Shown: positions 1 to 8,677 of the stretch, piece after piece
Layout of the letters: every line of letters begins with the position of its first letter
Numbering within the stretch: position 1 is the first letter of the stretch
Assembly (NCBI RefSeq): GCF_001558695.1
Contig: NZ_LNTU01000012.1
Coordinates: forward strand, 124,001-188,000
Reading direction: 5' to 3'
Source of the DNA: Paramesorhizobium deserti
GTDB lineage: Bacteria; Pseudomonadota; Alphaproteobacteria; Rhizobiales; Rhizobiaceae
Length of the DNA stretch: 64,000 nucleotides
Notes under the pieces: model-generated
Seen by the model: only the letters and a program-made list of their open reading frames with translations
Database searches by the model: none
Told to the model about the DNA's origin: nothing
Program-made: the position numbers and the translations under genes

Positions 1-1
1 A

Positions 2-1045
2 AAGACGGCTGCCCTGGAAACCATCGCCGCGCGCGGCGACCGCGATGCGCTATCGCTCATCAAATCCTATGAGGCCGGCGCGCAGGGTGAGCTGAAAGAC
101 GCCGCCGCGGCCGCAATCGCCAAAATCGAGCAGACGCTGGCGCTCTGGGCTGCGGGACAGAACGTCTGGTACGGGATTTCGCTCGGCTCGGTGCTGCTTC
201 TGGCGGCAGTCGGTTTGGCGATCACCTTCGGCGTGATGGGTGTCATCAACATGGCGCATGGCGAAATGGTGATGATCGGCGCCTACACCACCTTCGTAGT
301 GCAGGACCTGATCCGCCAATACAGCCCCGATCTGTTCGACTGGTCGCTGCCCATTGCCCTGCCGCTCGCTTTCCTGGTTTCGGCAGCCGTTGGCCTCGTC
401 ATTGAGCGCGGCATCATCCGCTTCCTCTATGGGCGGCCGCTGGAAACGCTGCTGGCGACCTGGGGCGTGTCGCTGGTGCTGCAGCAGGCGGTGCGCAGCA
501 TCTTCGGCCCGACCAATCGCGAGGTAGGTAATCCGTCCTGGATGTCGGGCGCGTTCCAACTCGGCGAACTGACGATCACCTGGAACAGGCTGTGGATCGT
601 CGTTTTCGCACTGGTTGTCTTCACCCTGCTTCTTTACGCGCTGAACCGGACTTCGCTCGGCTTGCAGATGCGGGCGGTGACGCAGAACCGGCGCATGGCC
701 TCGTCTATGGGCATCCGCACGCCATGGGTGGATGCCATGACGTTCGCGCTCGGCTCCGGCATTGCCGGCGTTGCCGGCGTGGCGCTGTCGCAGATCGACA
801 ATGTGTCGCCCAATCTCGGGCAGGGCTATATCATCGACAGTTTCATGGTGGTGGTGTTCGGTGGCGTCGGCAATCTCTGGGGCACGCTGGTCGGCGCTTT
901 CACACTCGGCGTGCTCAACAAGTTCCTCGAGCCCTATGCGGGCGCGGTGCTGGGCAAGATCGCCGTCCTGATCCTCATCATCCTGTTCATCCAGAAGCGG
1001 CCGCGCGGGCTGTTCGCGCTTAGGGGAAGGGCGGTGGAAGCATGA
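2..1045 (+). CDS. urtB: Urea ABC transporter permease UrtB (5' end outside window)
   Basis: Inner-membrane permease of the high-affinity urea ABC importer (branched-chain amino acid/LivH-type family). The open frame runs in from the left edge, and 347 codons are visible. The first ~55 residues are the end of the hydrophilic N-terminal region that distinguishes UrtB from LivH. The membrane domain then begins near the motif GVMGVINMAHGEMVMIGAY, a LivH/UrtB signature. The C-terminal part contains FMVVVFGGVGNLWGTLVGA, also typical of the family. The stop overlaps the urtC start in an ATGA arrangement, so the two are translationally coupled. Identification rests on family motifs and on the urtC-D-E neighbours; urtA and the start of urtB must lie upstream. 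Confidence 0.93.
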   Translation, partial: KTAALETIAARGDRDALSLIKSYEAGAQGELKDAAAAAIAKIEQTLALWAAGQNVWYGISLGSVLLLAAVGLAITFGVMGVINMAHGEMVMIGAYTTFVVQDLIRQYSPDLFDWSLPIALPLAFLVSAAVGLVIERGIIRFLYGRPLETLLATWGVSLVLQQAVRSIFGPTNREVGNPSWMSGAFQLGELTITWNRLWIVVFALVVFTLLLYALNRTSLGLQMRAVTQNRRMASSMGIRTPWVDAMTFALGSGIAGVAGVALSQIDNVSPNLGQGYIIDSFMVVVFGGVGNLWGTLVGAFTLGVLNKFLEPYAGAVLGKIAVLILIILFIQKRPRGLFALRGRAVEA

Positions 1046-2202
1046 TCACCCATTTTCTGGCAGGCGGTCTAGAGCGCCGTATCAATATCGTGCTGGCACT
1101 TCTCATCGCCGCAGCCATAGTGGTGCCGGTGCTGCATCTTATGGTTCCGCCGTCGAGCCCGCTGCATATGCCGACCTATGCGGTGGCGCTGACGGGAAAA
1201 TATCTCACCTATGCGCTGCTGGCGCTGGCGCTCGATCTGGTGTGGGGCTTCTGCGGTATCCTCTCGCTTGGCCATGCCGCCTTCTTCGCGCTCGGCGGTT
1301 ATGCTATGGGCATGTATCTCATGCGCCAGATCGGGGCGCGCGGCGTCTATGGCAATCCGGACCTGCCGGATTTCATGGTCTTCCTCAACTGGAAGGAACT
1401 GCCGTGGTTCTGGTATGGTTTCGACCATTTCTGGTTCGCCATGCTGATGGTCATGGCGGTGCCGGGGCTGCTCGCCTTCATCTTCGGCTGGTTCGCCTTC
1501 CGCTCGCGCGTCACGGGCGTCTATCTCTCGATCATCACCCAGGCGCTGACCTATGCGCTGATGCTCGCTTTCTTCCGCAACAATATGGGCTTCGGCGGCA
1601 ATAACGGCCTCACCGACTTCAAGGATATCCTTGGCTTCAACATCCAGGCGGATACGACGCGCTCGGTGCTCTTTGCCGCAAGCGCTCTGGCGCTGGCGCT
1701 CGGCGTTCTCGTCACCTCGGCGCTGGTTCGCTCCAAATATGGCAAGCTCCTGATCGCGGCGCGCGATGCGGAAAGCCGGATGCGTTTTCTCGGCTACAGG
1801 CCGGAGAATATCAAGCTCTTCGCCTTTACGCTTTCCGCCATCATGGCCGGCATTGCAGGCGCGCTCTATGTGCCGCAGGTCGGCATCATCAATCCCGGCG
1901 AGTTCGCGCCCGCCAATTCCATCGAAGTGGTGGTGTGGACGGCCGTGGGCGGTCGCGGCACCATTATCGGCCCGATCATCGGCGCGCTTCTCGTCAATGG
2001 CGGGAAAAGCTGGTTCACCGGCGCTCTGCCGGAGCTTTGGCTCTTCGCGCTCGGAGCGCTTTTCATCGCGACGACGCTGTTCCTGCCCAAGGGAATCGTC
2101 GGCATGTGGGAGGCGTGGTGGAGGCAAAGGCGGGAGAGCCGCAGCATAGCGGCCATTCTGCCCGCCAGCACCGGCAATCCGGTCGAAAGCCCGGCGGAGT
2201 GA
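1042..2202 (+). CDS. urtC: Urea ABC transporter permease UrtC
   Basis: Second inner-membrane permease of the urea importer (LivM-type), 386 residues, with about ten hydrophobic segments. The stretch LALDLVWGFCGILSLGHAAF and the later VVWTAVGGRGTIIGPIIGAL are LivM/UrtC signatures. The length suits UrtC, which carries an extra loop (here about residues 95-135, rich in aromatic residues) compared with LivM. It overlaps urtB by 4 bases and ends 3 bases before urtD, so it belongs to one operon. It presumably pairs with UrtB to form the channel energised by UrtD and UrtE. Confidence 0.95.
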   Translation: MITHFLAGGLERRINIVLALLIAAAIVVPVLHLMVPPSSPLHMPTYAVALTGKYLTYALLALALDLVWGFCGILSLGHAAFFALGGYAMGMYLMRQIGARGVYGNPDLPDFMVFLNWKELPWFWYGFDHFWFAMLMVMAVPGLLAFIFGWFAFRSRVTGVYLSIITQALTYALMLAFFRNNMGFGGNNGLTDFKDILGFNIQADTTRSVLFAASALALALGVLVTSALVRSKYGKLLIAARDAESRMRFLGYRPENIKLFAFTLSAIMAGIAGALYVPQVGIINPGEFAPANSIEVVVWTAVGGRGTIIGPIIGALLVNGGKSWFTGALPELWLFALGALFIATTLFLPKGIVGMWEAWWRQRRESRSIAAILPASTGNPVESPAE

Positions 2203-2205
2203 CCC

Positions 2206-2964
2206 ATGACGATCGGTGAAACAACGGCAACAAGCATTCTCTATCTCGACGGCGTCTCGGTCTCCTTCGACGGTTTCCGCGCCATCAACAATCTCTCGCT
2301 GGTGCTCGAACCGGGCGAGATGCGCGCCATCATCGGCCCGAACGGGGCCGGCAAGACGACGATGATGGATATCATCACGGGCAAGACCCGGCCGGATGCG
2401 GGCGAGGTGTTCTTCGACGGCAAGGTCGACCTCACCAAGCATGACGAATCCGAAATCGCTCAGCTCGGCATCGGCCGCAAGTTCCAGAAACCGACGGTCT
2501 TCGAAAGCCACACGGTGGAGGACAATCTGGTGTTGGCGCTGGCGGGGCCGCGCAGAGCCATCCCGGCCTTGTTCCACCGCCAGACGAAAGCCGAACACGA
2601 GCGCATCGACGAGATACTCCAGACGATCAGGCTGACCGCCCGGCGCAACGAGCTGGCGGCCGCACTCAGCCATGGCCAGAAGCAATGGCTGGAAATCGGC
2701 ATGCTTCTGGCACAGGACCCGAAGCTGCTTCTGGTGGACGAGCCGGTGGCGGGCATGACCGATGCCGAGACCGAGGAGACGGCGCTGCTTTTGCGCGAGA
2801 TCGCGCAGACCCGCTCGGTCATCGTGGTCGAGCACGACATGCAGTTTGTCCGCGATCTCGGCGTGAAGGTCACCTGCCTGCATGAGGGCAGCGTGCTGGC
2901 GGAAGGTTCGCTCGATCAGGTGAGCGGCGACCAGCGCGTTATCGAAGTCTATCTGGGGCGGTGA
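2206..2964 (+). CDS. urtD: Urea ABC transporter ATP-binding protein UrtD
   Basis: Cytoplasmic ATPase of the urea importer (LivG-type), 252 residues. Walker A is GPNGAGKT near residue 45. The signature region reads LSHGQKQWLEIGMLL, a known UrtD variant of LSGGQ, followed by Walker B LLLVDEPVAGM and the switch histidine in VVEHDMQFV. The ATG at 2206 lies 3 bases after urtC. The stop overlaps a possible GTG start of urtE, but the ATG at 2979 is preferred for urtE. The GRKFQKPTVFE motif is characteristic of UrtD rather than of amino acid transporters. Confidence 0.95.
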   Translation: MTIGETTATSILYLDGVSVSFDGFRAINNLSLVLEPGEMRAIIGPNGAGKTTMMDIITGKTRPDAGEVFFDGKVDLTKHDESEIAQLGIGRKFQKPTVFESHTVEDNLVLALAGPRRAIPALFHRQTKAEHERIDEILQTIRLTARRNELAAALSHGQKQWLEIGMLLAQDPKLLLVDEPVAGMTDAETEETALLLREIAQTRSVIVVEHDMQFVRDLGVKVTCLHEGSVLAEGSLDQVSGDQRVIEVYLGR

Positions 2965-2978
2965 AGGGAAAATCGGGA

Positions 2979-3674
2979 ATGCTGAATGTCGACAACATCT
3001 CCCTTTATTACGGCGCTGCGCAGGCGCTGCGCGGTGTCTCGATCGAGGTGAAGCCGCAGGCCGTGACCTGTGTGCTCGGGCGCAACGGCGTCGGCAAGTC
3101 GAGCATGCTGCGCGCCATCGTCGGTCATCAGCCGATCGCATCGGGCTCGATCCGCTTCGAGGGAAGTGCGCTCGACCGCAAGCCTGCCTATGACAGGGCG
3201 AGGACGGGCATCGCCTATGTGCCGCAGGGGCGCGAGATCTTCCCGTTGATGTCGGTGAAGGAAAACCTGGCGACGGGCTATGCTGCCGTAAAGCCGCGCG
3301 AGCGCAACGTGCCGCCGGAGGTGTTCGAGCTCTTTCCGGTGCTGAAATCCATGCTCGGCCGTCGGGGCGGCGATCTCTCGGGCGGCCAGCAGCAACAACT
3401 CGCCATCGGGCGGGCGCTGGTGGCGAGGCCGAAGCTGCTCGTGCTCGACGAGCCGACTGAGGGTATCCAGCCCTCCATCATCAAGGATATCGGCCGGGCA
3501 ATCCGCTATTTGCGCGACCAGAGCGGTCTCGCCATCCTGCTGGTGGAGCAATATCTCGATTTCTGCCGTGAACTCGCCGATCACGTCTATATCATGGATC
3601 GCGGCGAGATCGTCCATTCGGGTGACGCGGCAAGCCTCGACAAGCCTGAGGTCCGGCGCTTCCTGACGGTTTAG
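2979..3674 (+). CDS. urtE: Urea ABC transporter ATP-binding protein UrtE
   Basis: Second ATPase of the urea importer (LivF-type), 231 residues from ATG 2979, which is preceded by a GAAGGGAAA ribosome site. A GTG at 2961 in the same frame would add six residues but overlaps urtD. The protein shows Walker A GRNGVGKS, signature LSGGQQQQLAIGRAL, Walker B LLVLDEPTEGIQP and the switch histidine replaced in the UrtE/LivF style by LLVEQYLDF. It is the last gene of the visible urt operon; the next gene is convergent. Substrate assignment depends on the full urtBCDE context, since LivF is very similar. Confidence 0.93.
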   Translation: MLNVDNISLYYGAAQALRGVSIEVKPQAVTCVLGRNGVGKSSMLRAIVGHQPIASGSIRFEGSALDRKPAYDRARTGIAYVPQGREIFPLMSVKENLATGYAAVKPRERNVPPEVFELFPVLKSMLGRRGGDLSGGQQQQLAIGRALVARPKLLVLDEPTEGIQPSIIKDIGRAIRYLRDQSGLAILLVEQYLDFCRELADHVYIMDRGEIVHSGDAASLDKPEVRRFLTV

Positions 3675-3694
3675 AGGCCGTCACAGGGTAGATC

Positions 3695-4558
3695 CTAAAT
3701 GGTCCTGCCTAGTCGCCCGGCGAGGTCCTGGATGAACTGCCAGGCGACGCGGCCGGAACGGTTGCCGCGCGTCGTCGCCCATTCCAGCGCCTCGGCATGC
3801 AGCTTCGGCTCATCATAGTTGAGGCCGAAATAGCTGGCATAACCATCGACCATCGTCAGATAATCGTCCTGGCTGCATTTGTGGAAGCCAAGCCAGAGGC
3901 CGAAACGATCCGAAAGCGAGACCTTTTCCTCCACCGCCTCCGACGGGTTGATCGCCGTCGAGCGCTCGTTCTCGATCATGTCTCGCGGCAGAAGATGGCG
4001 GCGGTTGGAGGTGGCGTAGAAGATGACATTCGCCGGCCGTCCTTCAACGCCGCCCTCCAGCGCCGCCTTCAGCGATTTGTAGGAGGTGTCGTCATGATCG
4101 AAGGAGAGATCGTCGCAGAACAGGATGAAACGGTATTCAGAATCCTTGATGCTGTTCATCAGCGTGGGAAGCGAGTTGATGTCCTCGCGGTGGATCTCGA
4201 TCAGCTTGAGCGGTGGGCGGCCGGGCTTTTCCACATTGACGGCGGCCTGGACGGCCTTCACGAGGGATGATTTGCCCATGCCGCGCGCACCCCAGAGGAG
4301 CACATTGTTGGCGGGAAGCCCGTCGGCGAAGCGGCGGGTGTTGTCGAGGAAGATATCGCGGACATTGTCGACGCCTTGGATGAGCGAGATGTCGACGCGA
4401 TTGACCCTGGCAACGGGATCGAGCGTCAGGCGGGCCGGGTCCCAGACGAAGCAATCGGCAGCCGTCAGATCGGCAGGCTTGGCTGCCGGCGGCGCCATGC
4501 GCTCCAGCACGGCGATCAACCGGTCCAGCTTTTGCGACAGCAGATCTTCAGTCGTCAT
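3695..4558 (-). CDS. DUF815 family AAA-type ATPase
   Basis: P-loop ATPase of the DUF815 family, 287 residues from ATG 4558 (an in-frame TTG at 4576 would extend it by six residues). Walker A is GARGMGKSS near residue 88. The acidic stretch FILFCDDLSFD near residue 145 serves as Walker B, and ATSNRRHLLPRDM resembles a sensor region. The C-terminal part contains the R-G-N-R-S-G-R-V-A-W-Q-F family signature. The biochemical role of DUF815 proteins is not established. The gene is convergent with urtE and divergent from yajC, so it is probably a single-gene unit. Confidence 0.85.
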   Translation of the reverse strand: MTTEDLLSQKLDRLIAVLERMAPPAAKPADLTAADCFVWDPARLTLDPVARVNRVDISLIQGVDNVRDIFLDNTRRFADGLPANNVLLWGARGMGKSSLVKAVQAAVNVEKPGRPPLKLIEIHREDINSLPTLMNSIKDSEYRFILFCDDLSFDHDDTSYKSLKAALEGGVEGRPANVIFYATSNRRHLLPRDMIENERSTAINPSEAVEEKVSLSDRFGLWLGFHKCSQDDYLTMVDGYASYFGLNYDEPKLHAEALEWATTRGNRSGRVAWQFIQDLAGRLGRTI

Positions 4559-4752
4559 CTCGATGCCCTTTATCAATGCCCCTGGTCTTATCCTCCGCCA
4601 GCCGTCCGGCCCTGCGGCGCCGATGGCTTATCATGCGGGGTGGGACGCGAAAAGTGTGAGGCAGTTTTTTGTCTGGTTGCTTTTGATGAGATAACCATTG
4701 TATTGCGCTGGGCTAACTATGTTTGAACGATGATTTCTAGAGGAGTTTTCAC

Positions 4753-5088
4753 ATGATTACCCCGGCTTTCGCTCAGGCCCCCGGCGGCGCGCCCTTCGGT
4801 CCGGATATGCTGATGAGCATCCTGCCCTTCATCCTGATCTTCGTGATCATGTATTTCCTCATCATCCGGCCGCAGCGCACGCAGATGAAGAAGCGCGAGG
4901 AGATGCTGAAGGCGATCCGCCGCGGCGACACCATCGTGGCCGGCGGTATGGTCGCCAAGGTTACGAAGGTCGTGGACGACAACGAGCTCGAGGTGGAAAT
5001 CGCCGATGGCGTGAAGGTGCGCGTGCTGCGCGGGCTGGTGACCGACGTGCGGGTGAAGGGTGAGCCCGTCGCCGACAACAAGAAGTAA
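4753..5088 (+). CDS. yajC: Preprotein translocase accessory subunit YajC
   Basis: Small single-pass inner-membrane protein (111 residues) that associates with SecDF in the Sec translocon. A membrane helix lies at about residues 19-39 (SILPFILIFVIMYFLIIRPQ), directly followed by the conserved RPQ and a basic stretch KKREEML. The C-terminal cytoplasmic domain contains the family's GGMVAKVTKV segment. A good ribosome site (AGAGGAG) precedes the ATG. It is followed after 80 bases by secDF, the standard yajC-secDF pairing. Confidence 0.96.
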   Translation: MITPAFAQAPGGAPFGPDMLMSILPFILIFVIMYFLIIRPQRTQMKKREEMLKAIRRGDTIVAGGMVAKVTKVVDDNELEVEIADGVKVRVLRGLVTDVRVKGEPVADNKK

Positions 5089-5114
5089 CGTCCCGTTCTC
5101 CTTGGATGGTCATC

Positions 5115-5144
5115 CCGCATTCAGGTGAGACTGTCTGAATGCGG
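5115..5144 (+). other. Inverted repeat between yajC and secDF
   Basis: A perfect 10-base-pair inverted repeat (5115-5124 with 5135-5144, 10-base loop) sits in the yajC-secDF intercistronic region. No T-run follows, so it is not an obvious terminator. It may stabilise or attenuate the message between the two genes. It covers an ATG at 5139 that would otherwise be the longest secDF start, which argues for the downstream start. Confidence 0.5.
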
Positions 5145-5168
5145 CATGGCCGAACTGATTGGCACCCG

Positions 5169-7424
5169 ATGCTCTATTTCTCGCGCTGGAAGTCGGTTCT
5201 CATCTGGTTGATCGTGGGGGCGGGCGTGCTTCTGGCGCTTCCCAACCTGCTGTCACAGAAGCAGCTCGCCGCTCTGCCGGACTGGCTGCCGAAGCGCCAG
5301 GTGGCGCTGGGGCTCGATCTGGCCGGCGGATCGCGCTTGCTCCTGCAATTGCCCCCGGAAGAGACTGCCAAGACCGACGCCGCCATCGCGATCATGAAGC
5401 GGCGCCTCGCCGAGCTCGGCTATGACAATCCGCTGGTCGAGAAGCAGGGCAGGAATAAGATCGAGGTCGAGGTACCGGGACTTTATGACGCCCAGCTTCT
5501 CAAGGACATCCTCAGTATTGAAGGCAATTTATCCATCAGCCTGGTGGATGAATCGATGCCTGTCGACGAGGCGATAGCCGGGACGCCACCGGAAGGCTCC
5601 AGGGTCGTCTATTCCGCCGATGATCCGCCGGTCGGATATCTCGTGCGGACGGATCCGATCGTTTCAAGCAAGAATATCATCGATGCGGGGGCAGGGGTCG
5701 TTACCGGCACACCGGACGCCAGTATCAAGCTGACGCTCGATGCCGCCGGCACACAGCGTCTGGCTGAAGCGACTGCGGCTAATGTTGGCAAGCCTCTGGC
5801 TCTGGTCATAGACGATCAGGTCATCACGGCGCCCGTCATCAGGGAGCGGATAACCGGAAGTCAACACCAGATCTCCGGTGCGTTCGACCTGCAGGGCGCG
5901 AGCAATCTTGCGGTGGTGCTGCGCGCGGGCGCGCTTCCCGCTCCCGTCACGGTTCTGGAAGAACGCACCATCGGCACCTCGCTCGGCGAGAACCAGGCCA
6001 GCACCGGCAGGATCGCCATCATCATCGCGGCGCTGCTCGTTGCCGTGTTCATGGTGCTGTCCTACGGTCTCCTTGGATTGATTGCCGATATCGCGCTTCT
6101 GGTCAATGTAGCGCTGATCGTGGCGGCGTTGTCACTCATCGGAGCGCCGCTCGGCTTGGCCGGCATTGCGGGCATCGTGCTGACCATCGGCATGGCGGTC
6201 GATTCCAGCATATTGATCTTTGAGCGCATCCGCGAGGACAGCCGCAACGGCGCTCCCGCGCTGCAGGCGATATCGTCCGGTTTTTCCCGTGCCATCGGCA
6301 CCATTGTCGATGCCAATCTCACGACGCTGATCGCCGCGCTGGTGCTCTTCATCCTCGGCAGCGGAGCCGTTCAGGGTTTCGCACTGACGGTCACCATCGG
6401 CATCGTCACGACGATTTTCACGACGTTCACCTTTACCCGCCTGATGGTTTCGGAATGGATCCGGGCGGCAAGGCCGACGCGGATACCGGGCCGGTTCCTG
6501 CGGCTGGTGCCGTCGCGCACCAGCATTCCCTTCATGCGGTTGCGTCGCGTGACGCTCGGCGTCTCGACGCTGGCATGCGCCGCCGTGATCGCGCTTTTCG
6601 CCGTGTTCGGCATGAATTACGGGATCGACTTTCGTGGCGGGACGCTGATCGAATTGCAGGCCCGGCAGGGCGATGCCGATGTCCCCGATATCGAAAGCCG
6701 GTTGGCGGAGCTCAATATCGGCGATTTCAAGGTCGAGCCGCTGAACCCCCGCTCTGTCCTGATCACCGTCGGCAGCCAGGAGGGGGGCGAGGATGCGGAG
6801 CAGACTGTCGCCGTGAAACTGCGAGGCGAACTGGAAGACGAATACAGCTTCCAGCGCGTCGACGTGGTCGGGCCGACAGTCTCATCGCAATTGTCGCGGG
6901 CGGGAACACTTGCCATCGCTCTGTCACTGCTTGCGATCTTCGCTTATGTCTGGCTGCGCTTCCAATGGCAGTTCGCGCTCGGCGCGGTGCTGGCGACGAC
7001 CCACGACGTCATTCTCCTCGCCGGCGTATTCATCCTGTTCGGGCTCGAATTCAATCTATGGAGCGTCGCGGCGATCCTGATCGTGATCGGCTATTCGCTC
7101 AACGATACGGTCGTGATTTATGACCGCGTGCGCGATAATCTGAGGCAGAACAATGCGGTGTCGCGGACGGCGCTTGTCGATGCCTCGATCAACCAGACCC
7201 TGTCGCGCACGGTTCTCACCTCGCTCGTGACGCTCCTGGCGCTTATCGCGCTCTATGTCTTCGGCAGCGCCGACATGCGATCGCTGGCATTGACGCTCGG
7301 TATCGGCATTGTCGTTGCCACCTACTCGTCTATCTTCATTGCAGGGCCGCTTCTGGTCATCCTCGGCATGAAGACGCGCAGCGGGCCGACGAGCGGTACG
7401 GCGCAACCGGTCGCGAAAGTCTGA
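5169..7424 (+). CDS. secDF: Fused protein translocase subunit SecDF
   Basis: Single-chain SecD-SecF, the membrane complex that uses the proton gradient to pull preproteins through SecYEG. Start ATG 5169 gives 751 residues beginning [12 protein letters not shown] 5139 would add ten but lies in a hairpin. The SecD half has one N-terminal helix, a periplasmic domain with [15 protein letters not shown], and helices 2-6 with [21 protein letters not shown]. The SecF half starts near residue 450 and carries [16 protein letters not shown] and [17 protein letters not shown]. Fusion is known in many alphaproteobacteria and in Bacillus. It is shorter than E. coli SecD plus SecF (615+323), mainly in the SecD periplasmic head. 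It follows yajC and is followed closely by a DUF498 gene. Confidence 0.96.
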   Translation: MLYFSRWKSVLIWLIVGAGVLLALPNLLSQKQLAALPDWLPKRQVALGLDLAGGSRLLLQLPPEETAKTDAAIAIMKRRLAELGYDNPLVEKQGRNKIEVEVPGLYDAQLLKDILSIEGNLSISLVDESMPVDEAIAGTPPEGSRVVYSADDPPVGYLVRTDPIVSSKNIIDAGAGVVTGTPDASIKLTLDAAGTQRLAEATAANVGKPLALVIDDQVITAPVIRERITGSQHQISGAFDLQGASNLAVVLRAGALPAPVTVLEERTIGTSLGENQASTGRIAIIIAALLVAVFMVLSYGLLGLIADIALLVNVALIVAALSLIGAPLGLAGIAGIVLTIGMAVDSSILIFERIREDSRNGAPALQAISSGFSRAIGTIVDANLTTLIAALVLFILGSGAVQGFALTVTIGIVTTIFTTFTFTRLMVSEWIRAARPTRIPGRFLRLVPSRTSIPFMRLRRVTLGVSTLACAAVIALFAVFGMNYGIDFRGGTLIELQARQGDADVPDIESRLAELNIGDFKVEPLNPRSVLITVGSQEGGEDAEQTVAVKLRGELEDEYSFQRVDVVGPTVSSQLSRAGTLAIALSLLAIFAYVWLRFQWQFALGAVLATTHDVILLAGVFILFGLEFNLWSVAAILIVIGYSLNDTVVIYDRVRDNLRQNNAVSRTALVDASINQTLSRTVLTSLVTLLALIALYVFGSADMRSLALTLGIGIVVATYSSIFIAGPLLVILGMKTRSGPTSGTAQPVAKV

Positions 7425-7427
7425 TCC

Positions 7428-7817
7428 ATGGCCAAAGGCATCGAAATCCGCAATGCGCATTTTCCGGGCCGTGCGCCCATCGATGCCTATGGCAATGGTG
7501 GGTTTCGCTTTGCCGAGATGTCGCATCGCGGCTCGATCCTTTGCCTGCCGTCCGGCATCTATGGTTGGGAACCGAAGACGCCGCCCTTGCCGACGCTCGA
7601 GGATATCGGCAGGGTTATCGAAGAGGCGGACGGGATCGAAATCCTTCTGGTGGGAACGGGCACCGATCTGCGCCGGCTGCCGGAAAATCTGCGCGCGGTG
7701 CTGCGCGAGCACCGCATCTCGGCCGATCCGATGAGCACGGGCGCGGCGGTGCGCACTTATAACGTGCTTCTCGCCGAAGACCGGGCGGTCGCCGCCGCCC
7801 TGATCGCTGTCGATTAA
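7428..7817 (+). CDS. Mth938-like (DUF498) protein, NDUFAF3 homologue
   Basis: Small soluble protein (129 residues) of the Mth938/DUF498 family. The family includes the mitochondrial complex I assembly factor NDUFAF3. Features consistent with the family are the central GSILCLPSGIYGWEP stretch, the EILLVGTGTDLRRLP strand-loop and the terminal TGAAVRTYNVLLAEDRAVAAAL. It begins 3 bases after secDF and precedes a phytoene-synthase-like gene, so cotranscription is likely. The bacterial function is not proven; a role in biogenesis of membrane respiratory complexes is an inference from the mitochondrial homologue and the neighbours. Confidence 0.87.
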   Translation: MAKGIEIRNAHFPGRAPIDAYGNGGFRFAEMSHRGSILCLPSGIYGWEPKTPPLPTLEDIGRVIEEADGIEILLVGTGTDLRRLPENLRAVLREHRISADPMSTGAAVRTYNVLLAEDRAVAAALIAVD

Positions 7818-7829
7818 GACAGGCTTGCG

Positions 7830-8672
7830 ATGGATGCCAACGAAACCCATTGCATGGACTTCCTACGCGGTGCGGACCGCGACCGCTATCTCTCGGTGCT
7901 TTATGCGCCGGAGGAGAAGCGGGGCGGGCTGGCGGCGCTTTATGCCTTCAACGCCGAGGTAGCGCGCATCCGCGATCTGGTGCACGACCCGCTGCCCGGC
8001 GAGGTTCGGCTGCAATGGTGGCGCGATTTTATCAACGGCACCGAGCATGGCGCGGTGGCGGGCCATCCGGTCGCCGCGGCACTTTTGAAGACGATCGATC
8101 AGTATCACCTGCCGCGAACGGCATTGGACAATTATTGCGAGGCGCGGATATTCGATCTCTATGACGATCCGATGCCGAGCCGCAACGATCTGGAGGGCTA
8201 TTGCGGTGAGACCGCATCGGCCCTGATCCAGCTTGCAAGCCTCGTTCTCGACGGTGAGGCCGCGCCACGCTTTGCCGAGCTCGCCGGCCATGTGGGTGTA
8301 GCGCAGGGCGTGACTGGCCTCATACGGCTCCTGCCGCTGCATCGCAGGCGGGGCCAGGTCTTCGTGCCGGCGGATATCCTGAAAGCGGTCGGCGTCAGCC
8401 GGGAGGCGCTATTGGCGGGTACCGACGAGGAGGCTCTTGGTCGGGTTATCGCGGCGATGGCAGCGCTGGCGCGGGAGCATCTCGCCGCTTTCGACAAGGC
8501 GAAGAGCGTTCTGCCAGCTACGCTGAAACCCGCCTATCTGCCGATTGTGCTGGTGCCGGCCTATCTCAAGGCTGTCGCGCGCAAAGGCGGGGAGGCAGCA
8601 AGCGAAGTCGCGGAGGTTTCACCGCTGCGCCGCCAATGGATCGTGTTCCGGGCGGCACTCGGCGGATTATAG
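7830..8672 (+). CDS. Squalene/phytoene synthase family protein, NDUFAF6-like
   Basis: 280-residue member of the phytoene/squalene synthase fold. It contains FLRGADRDRYLSVLYAP near the N-terminus, a segment VRLQWWRDFI near residue 60 and DLYDDPMPSRNDLEGYC near residue 110. In true prenyl synthases two aspartate-rich DxxxD motifs bind diphosphate; only partial versions are visible here. That fits the non-catalytic branch containing mitochondrial NDUFAF6, a complex I assembly factor. There are no other carotenoid or hopanoid genes nearby. It lies 12 bases after the DUF498 (NDUFAF3-like) gene, so two assembly-factor homologues sit side by side. An enzymatic role cannot be excluded. Confidence 0.8.
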   Translation: MDANETHCMDFLRGADRDRYLSVLYAPEEKRGGLAALYAFNAEVARIRDLVHDPLPGEVRLQWWRDFINGTEHGAVAGHPVAAALLKTIDQYHLPRTALDNYCEARIFDLYDDPMPSRNDLEGYCGETASALIQLASLVLDGEAAPRFAELAGHVGVAQGVTGLIRLLPLHRRRGQVFVPADILKAVGVSREALLAGTDEEALGRVIAAMAALAREHLAAFDKAKSVLPATLKPAYLPIVLVPAYLKAVARKGGEAASEVAEVSPLRRQWIVFRAALGGL

Positions 8673-8677
8673 TTCCT

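Noticed and set aside
1069-3141. 690-codon open frame on the minus strand
   Set aside because: It is antisense to urtC/urtD, has an Arg/His/Asp-rich low-complexity composition and no domain; a GC-rich shadow frame.
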